From Brassica napus (taxonomy: Eukaryota; Streptophyta; Magnoliopsida; Brassicales; Brassicaceae), in the NCBI RefSeq assembly GCF_020379485.1, contig NC_063436.1, positions 30,688,423 to 30,752,422 on the forward strand: 64,000 bases of DNA. The letters are read 5' to 3'. This document shows positions 57,990-64,000 of the stretch, piece by piece. The notes beneath the pieces were generated by a model. The model was not told where the DNA came from and ran no database searches. It saw only the letters and a program-made list of their open reading frames with translations. Positions within the stretch are counted from its first letter, which is position 1. The number at the start of each line of letters is the position of its first letter. The translations under genes and the position numbers were made by a program.

Positions 57990-58138
57990 TAAAGAGATTA
58001 CGATAGAATGAATACATTCCTATGTTTAAGGGATTTAGGATTATCTTGTTATTTCTTTCTTAGATAGTTTACCGCATCCTCTTTGTATATATACCGATAT
58101 TGGTTGATGAATAAACACACACTTTACCTTATATTTTA
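57990..58138 (+). repeat. 5' LTR of the copia element
   Basis: 149 bp from TAAAGAGATT to CTTATATTTTA, immediately followed by the primer-binding site. It contains TATATATACC about 40 bp before the end as a possible TATA element. Confidence 0.95.
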
Positions 58139-58150
58139 TGGTATCAGAGC
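58139..58150 (+). promoter_or_regulatory. Primer-binding site (initiator tRNA-Met)
   Basis: TGGTATCAGAGC directly after the LTR is complementary to the 3' end of the initiator tRNA-Met, as in most plant copia elements. Confidence 0.9.
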
Positions 58151-58239
58151 CAAAGATCTCATGACCTAAATTTTTTTTTTCTTTTCGACCTCTACTATTG
58201 ACCTTATTCTACTTCTACTAATCGTATTCATCAATCATA

Positions 58240-59181
58240 ATGGCGGAACAAAGCACACCGCTTTCTACTACTACTTCTACTAATCCTACAAACACGCAGG
58301 CTACTTCCAGGGATATGTCTCCGTACTATCTTCATCCTTCTGACAACCCTGGAGCTCTCATTACTTCTGTTCTACTTACTCAGGAGAATTACACTGAATG
58401 GTCTACTGAACTACGTAATTCGTTGCAAGCAAAGCAGAAAACGGGTTTTATTGATGGTATAATACCAAAACCAGAATCAGAACCTGACTTGTCACGATGG
58501 CTTGCAGCAAACTCAATGATTGTCGGATGGATCCGAACGTCAATTGATTCAAAACTCAGATCAACAGTTATTCATGTACCTGAAGCACAAAAGCTTTGGG
58601 AATCTTTGCGCTTCCGCTTCTCTGTCAAAAACGGAACTCGTCTCCATCAACTACAAGACGAGATTACAAATTGTAAACAGAATGGAAAAACTGTTCTCGA
58701 CTACTATGGCCGTCTCACTAAGTTGTGGGAAGAATTGCAGAACATGAAGACGACTCGTGCCTGTACATGTGCTGCTGCGATAGATATCGAAAAAGAAAGA
58801 GAAGACGCTAAGGTCCATAAGTTCTTGTTTGGCTTAGATGACTCGAGGTTTGCTGCTATACGATCTCGTATTACTGATGAGGATCCACTTCCGGATCTCA
58901 ATATTGTTTACTCACGGGTTATTCGCGAGGAACAAAATATGGCGTCCACACGTGCTACAGAACAGCGGACTGAAGCCTTAGGTTTTTCAGCCAAATCCGA
59001 GTCTCCAAAAGAGTTATCTATTGCTAATCAGGATGCTGCCTCTTCACGCTCAAGGGATCCTTCACGTACTTGTACTCATTGTGGCCGGCCAGGCCATGAT
59101 ATTACAGAATGCTTTCTGGTTCACGGCTTTCCCGAATGGTATCTTGAACAACAAAAACGCAACTCCAGCTTCAATTCATAA
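58240..59181 (+). CDS. Copia gag (capsid/nucleocapsid)
   Basis: 313 residues ending at TAA 59179-59181. It has a retrotransposon gag region (LLTQENYTEWSTELRNSL, about 45-65; further gag motifs to about 235) and a CCHC zinc knuckle, CTHCGRPGHDITEC, at about 278-291. The stop falls just before an Arg/Gly-rich stretch in the same frame that leads into pol without any other stop, so gag and pol are one frame interrupted by a single codon. Confidence 0.9.
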   Translation: MAEQSTPLSTTTSTNPTNTQATSRDMSPYYLHPSDNPGALITSVLLTQENYTEWSTELRNSLQAKQKTGFIDGIIPKPESEPDLSRWLAANSMIVGWIRTSIDSKLRSTVIHVPEAQKLWESLRFRFSVKNGTRLHQLQDEITNCKQNGKTVLDYYGRLTKLWEELQNMKTTRACTCAAAIDIEKEREDAKVHKFLFGLDDSRFAAIRSRITDEDPLPDLNIVYSRVIREEQNMASTRATEQRTEALGFSAKSESPKELSIANQDAASSRSRDPSRTCTHCGRPGHDITECFLVHGFPEWYLEQQKRNSSFNS

Positions 59182-59286
59182 CGAGGAGGACGGGGTGGTC
59201 GTTCAAATAACAATCGAGGACGTGGGCGTGGAAGAGCTAATGCTACACAAGGCGCTTCTCAAATCAACTCGGATCAAATTAGTTCA

Positions 59287-62200
59287 TTGATCTCTCTCTT
59301 ACAAAACCAGCAGAGCAATCTATCTTCGGAACGTTTATCGGGTAAAACAACACTCTCTGATGTTATTATTGACACAGGAGCTTCACACCACATGACGGGA
59401 GATCTCACACTACTACATGATGTTCACGACATTCTATCATCATCAGTAACGTTTCCTAATGGACGAGAATCATATGCGACTAAACAGGGCACTTTACGTC
59501 TTAGTAAAGACTACGTGCTTCGAGATGTCCTCTTTGTCCCTGATTTTCATTGCACCCATATATCAGTATCCAAACATTTGAAACAAACCGGCTGCACCGC
59601 CATATTCACTGATACTCTATGTGTTTTACATGACCGTTTTTCGAGGACTCTGATTGGAGCAGGTGAAGAACGTGAGGGGGTTTACTACTTTACGGGGGTT
59701 AAAGTTGCACGCAGTCATGGAGTCTCAAAGACGAAAACTTCTACTTCTACTCTGTGGCATCGTCGACTTGGTCATCCGTCCTACAAAGCTTTGTCTATTC
59801 TGCCAGTGTTTAAGAATTTTAAAATAGATTTTAGTGATTCTCAATGCGATATTTGTTTTAAAGCCAAACAGACTCGTCAAGTGTTTCCGGATAGTCTTAA
59901 TAAAGCTGATTTTCCGTTTGCATTGATTCATTGTGATGTGTGGGGACCTTATCGCACACCATCCTCTTGCGGTGCTGTATATTTTCTCACCATTGTGGAT
60001 GACTATTCACGAGCTGTTTGGACATATCTCATGCTCGAAAATTCTGAGGTTGCATCATTGCTTCGCAATTTCTGTGCTATGAGCGAGCGGCAATTTGGCA
60101 AGAAAGTAAAGATGATACGAACAGATAATGGCACCGAATTTATGACACTTGCATCTTACTTTCGTGAAACTGGTATTGTCCATCAGACTTCATGTACTTA
60201 TACACCGCAACAAAATGGCAGAGTAGAAAGGAAACACAGACACATACTTAATGTTGCTCGAGCATGTATGTTTCAGTCTCGATTACCTATTGAGTTTTGG
60301 GGAGAGAGTATCTTGGCTGCAGCTCATGTGATCAATCGGACACCGACTAATGTCCTTAATGGCAAGACTCCTTATGAAATACTGCATGGACGTCTGCCTA
60401 TATATGAGCAACTACGGGTATTTGGATGTCTCTGCTATGCCCATCAGAGACCACGAGACAGAGATAAGTTTGCTACTAGGAGTCGCAGATGCTTGTTTGT
60501 TGGTTACCCCTTCGGCAAGAAAGCTTGGCGTTTGTATGATTTGGAGACAAATGAGTTCATCATTAGCCGTGATGTCGTTTTCTTTGAAGATCAGTTTCCA
60601 GGAATTGAAAATTCTGTCCCCATTACGACACCAACTCCGCAGCCTGATCTTCCTCTCGACGACTGGTTGTTAAATGAAGATACACAACAACAACAACATG
60701 ACGCACCAAAAACTGCTTCTCCCGTACCTTCCACTACAGATCCTCTTAACCCTAATACTACTACCAGTACAATTACTACACCTATGGAGGTTTCTACACC
60801 ACCATCACCTCTTTCTACACCTCCATTACCAGAAACAGAGACGGTAGTCACAGCTGAACCATCGGCTCCTGCATCTCCATCTGCTACACCATTGAAATCA
60901 CGAGTTACTGAACCTACTACTACAGGCTCGTCTCCTGGCCTCCTTGATCTTCTAGGCCGCGGTCACCGTACCAAGAAACCCTCGGTCCTCTTGAAAAATT
61001 TTCTCACTAATTCTGCGACTGTAAACCCACCTCACGTTCACACTACGCAAGATCAGAGTTCTCCTACAATGGTCTCAGGTACGACACTCTATCCCATTGC
61101 TGATTACTCCTCTACCTCTGTTTTTAATGCTAAACACCAGGCATTCTTGGCGAAAATTACTACTGATTACGTTCCACGAACGTATAAGGAGGCAGTCAAT
61201 GATCCTCGGTTTAATGGAGCGATGAAATCCGAGGTTACAGCTTTGGAAGCAAATCACACGTGGGATGTAACCTCATTACCGCATGGGAAGAAGGCTATAG
61301 GGTGTGGGTGGATTTACACAAATAAATACAGAGCTGATGGCACACTCGAAAGACCTAAAGCTCGACTTGTGGCTCGTGGAAATCGACAGAAAGAGGGACT
61401 TGATTACAAGGATACATTTGCCCCAGTCGCAAAGATGAACACGGTTAGGTTCTTACTCAAACTTGCAGCTGCAAAAAGGTGGGAGATCCATCAAATGGAT
61501 GTTCACAATGCCTTTCTACATGGGGATCTCGAGGAAGAAATTTACATGGAACTTCCTCCTGGTTTCAAATCTAGTGATCCATCGAAGGTTTGTCATCTCC
61601 GTAAGTCATTATACGGACTTAAACAGGCTCCTCGTTGCTGGTTTGCGAAGCTCAGCAATGCTCTCAAATCGTTTGGTTTCATGCAGAGCTATGAGGATTA
61701 TTCTTTGTTCTCTTTTACGGAAGGCAATATATGTCTGCACATTCTGGTCTATGTGGATGATTTTATTATCGCAGGAAACGATATTGCTACTATACAACGA
61801 TTCAAGAACTACTTACACAAGTGTTTCAAGATGAAGGATCTGGGAAAATTAAAGTACTTCCTTGGCTTGGAGATTGCAAGAGGCCCTGAAGGAATATTTG
61901 TGTCTCAACGAAAATATGCTCTTGATATAATCACGGAGTGTGGTCTACTCGGTGCAAAACCAGCACCGGTCCCTACAGAGCTCAATCATAAACTCGCCTT
62001 ATCCAAAGGACCGCAACTTCAAGATCCAGGAAAATACCGTCGTCTGGTGGGTCGCCTCATTTATCTTACTTTTACTCGGCCAGAGCTCAACTACATTGTT
62101 CATATCTTGTCTCAATTTATGCACAAACCTATGGAGGATCACTGGATCGCAGCTTTACGTGTGGTTCGTTATTTGAAAGGATGTCCTGACCAAGGTATTA

Positions 62201-62706
62201 TGCTTTCTTCTGATGCTGATTTGAGTCTTACAGCTTACTCTGACTCGGACTGGTCGGCATGTCCCCTTACGCGTCGCTCCCTTAGTGCATATGTGGTTCT
62301 TCTTGGCGATTCTCTTGTTTCTTGGAAGACAAAGAAACAACGTACTGTGTCTCGTTCATCAGCTGAGGCAGAGTATCGATCGATGGCGGATACAACTTGT
62401 GAGTTAAAATGGTTGAAACGCCTTCTGCTTCATTTTGGCTTCTCTCATCCCAAGCCTATGCGCTTATTCTGCGACAGTCAATCTGCACTTCACATTGCCA
62501 GAAATCCGGTGTTCCATGAGCGTACGAAACATGTTGAGAATGATTGCCACTACGTTCGTGATGCGGTTCAGGAAAGATTTATTACTACCGAGCACATTAC
62601 TACAAAGAATCAGCCTGCGGACTTGCTCACCAAGGCTTTGCCTACTCCGACATTTCATCACTTGTTGTCCAAGTTGGGAATTCTAGATATGTCATTACCA
62701 ACTTGA
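59287..62706 (+). CDS. Copia pol polyprotein
   Basis: 1139 residues from the first ATG; the frame is open from 59182. In order: aspartic protease (DTGASHH at about 29), GAG-preintegrase HHCC zinc site (HRRLGH ... CDICFKAKQ, about 157-200), integrase core (HCDVWGP, RTDNGTEF, NGRVERKHR), reverse transcriptase with YVDD at about 822, and RNase H (SDSDWSACP at about 986; RSSAEAEYR). No internal frame damage is visible. If the stop before it is not read through, pol would need separate initiation. Confidence 0.95.
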   Translation: MISLLQNQQSNLSSERLSGKTTLSDVIIDTGASHHMTGDLTLLHDVHDILSSSVTFPNGRESYATKQGTLRLSKDYVLRDVLFVPDFHCTHISVSKHLKQTGCTAIFTDTLCVLHDRFSRTLIGAGEEREGVYYFTGVKVARSHGVSKTKTSTSTLWHRRLGHPSYKALSILPVFKNFKIDFSDSQCDICFKAKQTRQVFPDSLNKADFPFALIHCDVWGPYRTPSSCGAVYFLTIVDDYSRAVWTYLMLENSEVASLLRNFCAMSERQFGKKVKMIRTDNGTEFMTLASYFRETGIVHQTSCTYTPQQNGRVERKHRHILNVARACMFQSRLPIEFWGESILAAAHVINRTPTNVLNGKTPYEILHGRLPIYEQLRVFGCLCYAHQRPRDRDKFATRSRRCLFVGYPFGKKAWRLYDLETNEFIISRDVVFFEDQFPGIENSVPITTPTPQPDLPLDDWLLNEDTQQQQHDAPKTASPVPSTTDPLNPNTTTSTITTPMEVSTPPSPLSTPPLPETETVVTAEPSAPASPSATPLKSRVTEPTTTGSSPGLLDLLGRGHRTKKPSVLLKNFLTNSATVNPPHVHTTQDQSSPTMVSGTTLYPIADYSSTSVFNAKHQAFLAKITTDYVPRTYKEAVNDPRFNGAMKSEVTALEANHTWDVTSLPHGKKAIGCGWIYTNKYRADGTLERPKARLVARGNRQKEGLDYKDTFAPVAKMNTVRFLLKLAAAKRWEIHQMDVHNAFLHGDLEEEIYMELPPGFKSSDPSKVCHLRKSLYGLKQAPRCWFAKLSNALKSFGFMQSYEDYSLFSFTEGNICLHILVYVDDFIIAGNDIATIQRFKNYLHKCFKMKDLGKLKYFLGLEIARGPEGIFVSQRKYALDIITECGLLGAKPAPVPTELNHKLALSKGPQLQDPGKYRRLVGRLIYLTFTRPELNYIVHILSQFMHKPMEDHWIAALRVVRYLKGCPDQGIMLSSDADLSLTAYSDSDWSACPLTRRSLSAYVVLLGDSLVSWKTKKQRTVSRSSAEAEYRSMADTTCELKWLKRLLLHFGFSHPKPMRLFCDSQSALHIARNPVFHERTKHVENDCHYVRDAVQERFITTEHITTKNQPADLLTKALPTPTFHHLLSKLGILDMSLPT

Positions 62707-62713
62707 AGGGGGG
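62707..62713 (+). promoter_or_regulatory. Polypurine tract
   Basis: AGGGGGG between the pol stop codon and the 3' LTR, the expected plus-strand primer site. Confidence 0.85.
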
Positions 62714-62862
62714 TAAAGAGATTACGATAGAATGAATACATTCCTATGTTTAAGGGATTTAGGATTATCTTGTTATTTCTTTCTTAGATAGTTTACCGCA
62801 TCCTCTTTGTATATATACCGATATTGGTTGATGAATAAACACACACTTTACCTTATATTTTA
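62714..62862 (+). repeat. 3' LTR of the copia element
   Basis: 149 bp, with no difference from the 5' LTR that I can see. Confidence 0.95.
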
Positions 62863-62867
62863 CTATG

Positions 62868-64000
62868 TAAACATATTATTATATCACAGTGCACAAGACA
62901 ACGTGTGATGGTTTCGTACTGCATCGAGTTATGGGTATTTATGTTACAATAATATAAAATACTAGTATTTGTCATAGTGAGTTTGGTAAGGAGGTTGAGC
63001 ACCCAAAGTAGAGTATTCAAATCAATAGATTTAAAAATGTTAGTTATAGGGTTTCCTGCAGAAAACATGCTGATGATGTCTTTCATTGTCTTGTGGAGTT
63101 CCTACAATGTACGTATTCTCCAACAATCATAACCTTCGCTAATACTTGAAAAGGAATTTAAAAGCAAGTTGAACCAAAATGATTTTTAGAAGACTAAAAG
63201 TGTCATTAAGAAATATAGTGTGGAAGATATAGAGAGTTGGTTTATACCTGCTTTGTCCTTCTCTTTTACCCTAAGAAGCGACCTTTCTACTTTTCCCAAC
63301 TACCAAACACATATCCTTTAAATCATGTTTTCGCGTCACTAATTCAAGGTTTCCTATTATAGCAACGTCCAACTAATTTTGAAAAACATGGTTTCTTGAG
63401 AAAACGATTTTCGGAAGCCTATCATGTAATAATTCGGTTGAAACTCTACATCAAATAGTGTAAAATAACATGATTGCATATAACTATCTGAAAATACCCG
63501 TATTTACCAGAGCAAATATTAAAAGACATCACCTTCTCAGCTTTGAAAAGCTGCCATGTAGTTTATCATATGGTATTATTGATCTTTTGTAACAATATAT
63601 AGTATGTTTCAAATTTGTTTTCAAAATAGCTATCTCGATATTTTTGAAATTAATCATCGACAAAACATGCCAAATAATAATATTGGTTTTCAAAATTGTT
63701 TTTAGTTATTTTTTTATATAAAAGGAAAGTAGCTTTATTGGTAAGAGTTTGTTTGGTACCTGAAAGACAATCTTAAAGAGTTTGGTAGATTTACCGGTGT
63801 ACATTCACTCTCAACTCCTACCGACATAATAGAGTATTTATTAAATTACTAACAAAGAAGTTTGGATAGAGTATACATGTGATTTGTTGTCCAAACACCA
63901 AACAAATCTTAAACTGAAGGTACATATTTACATATACGACTTTTTAAAACGTATACATTACCCAAAATGGGTAGTGGGCACCAATACAGAGTGCAACTTT
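62868..64000. other. Intergenic DNA, no gene seen
   Basis: Sequence beyond the copia insertion was, before insertion, part of the upstream region of MYB32. No coding frame is supported. Confidence 0.5.

Larger units (their letters stand above)
57990..62862 (+). mobile_element. Ty1/copia LTR retrotransposon with identical LTRs
   Basis: A complete 4873-bp element: 149-bp LTR, primer-binding site, gag, pol (protease, integrase, RT, RNase H in copia order), polypurine tract and 149-bp LTR. The 5-bp target duplication CTATG lies at 57985-57989 and 62863-62867. The two LTRs look identical base for base, so insertion is very recent. The LTRs start TA and end TA in place of TG...CA. It is inserted upstream of MYB32 in opposite orientation. 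Confidence 0.97.

Overview
The window is plant nuclear DNA, almost certainly Brassica or a close Brassicaceae relative. The host genes look like members of the Arabidopsis thaliana chromosome 4 block around At4g348xx-At4g34990, in the same order: SAUR genes, LAP5, CYP21-1, ADF9, SLP2/SBT1.6, MYB32. That order is recalled, not searched. Several genes I expect between them are absent, which fits the gene loss that follows Brassica polyploidy.

Layout. 1-7 kb: AT-rich intergenic DNA with a nested pair of Tourist-like MITEs. 7.3 kb: an intact SAUR. 8.3-10.1 kb: a TIR element carrying a captured reading frame. 11.7-17.5 kb: three non-autonomous Helitrons, two of them abutting head to tail, plus a 5'-truncated LINE. 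17.6-24.8 kb: a full-length LINE with a perfect 15-bp target-site duplication. 25.9-29.6 kb: two Helitrons closely bracketing a SAUR broken by a poly(A) insertion. 32.9 kb: a third, intact SAUR. 36-38 kb: a Stowaway-like MITE and another Helitron. 38.9-40.4 kb: intact LAP5. 40.7-41.1 kb: a probable small two-exon gene. 41.4-42.4 kb: a CYP21-1 remnant with a hAT MITE in its exon. 42.8-47.2 kb: a pile of hAT and Stowaway MITEs, a retroposed sequence, and a solo LTR containing a 5S rRNA-like sequence. 48.4-49.1 kb: ADF9 with a frameshifting 34-bp tandem duplication. 49.9 kb: tRNA-Thr. 51.8-54.1 kb: intact SLP2. 56.8-57.7 kb: intact MYB32. 58.0-62.9 kb: a very young Ty1/copia element upstream of MYB32.

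How the genes relate. LAP5 makes polyketide precursors of sporopollenin for the pollen wall. MYB32 represses phenylpropanoid genes and is also linked to pollen wall composition. SLP2 is a secreted subtilase and SAURs are auxin-induced growth regulators. They are chromosomal neighbours by ancestry and do not form an operon-like unit.

The most unusual signals are: a 258-codon open frame in the LINE that fills the gap between ORF1 and ORF2 with ATGA and TAATG overlaps; at least seven tiny insertions of poly(A)/poly(T) plus a few bases flanked by 13-18 bp direct repeats, one of which breaks a SAUR; a copia element with identical 149-bp LTRs with non-canonical TA...TA ends and one stop codon between gag and pol; and exactly abutting Helitrons.
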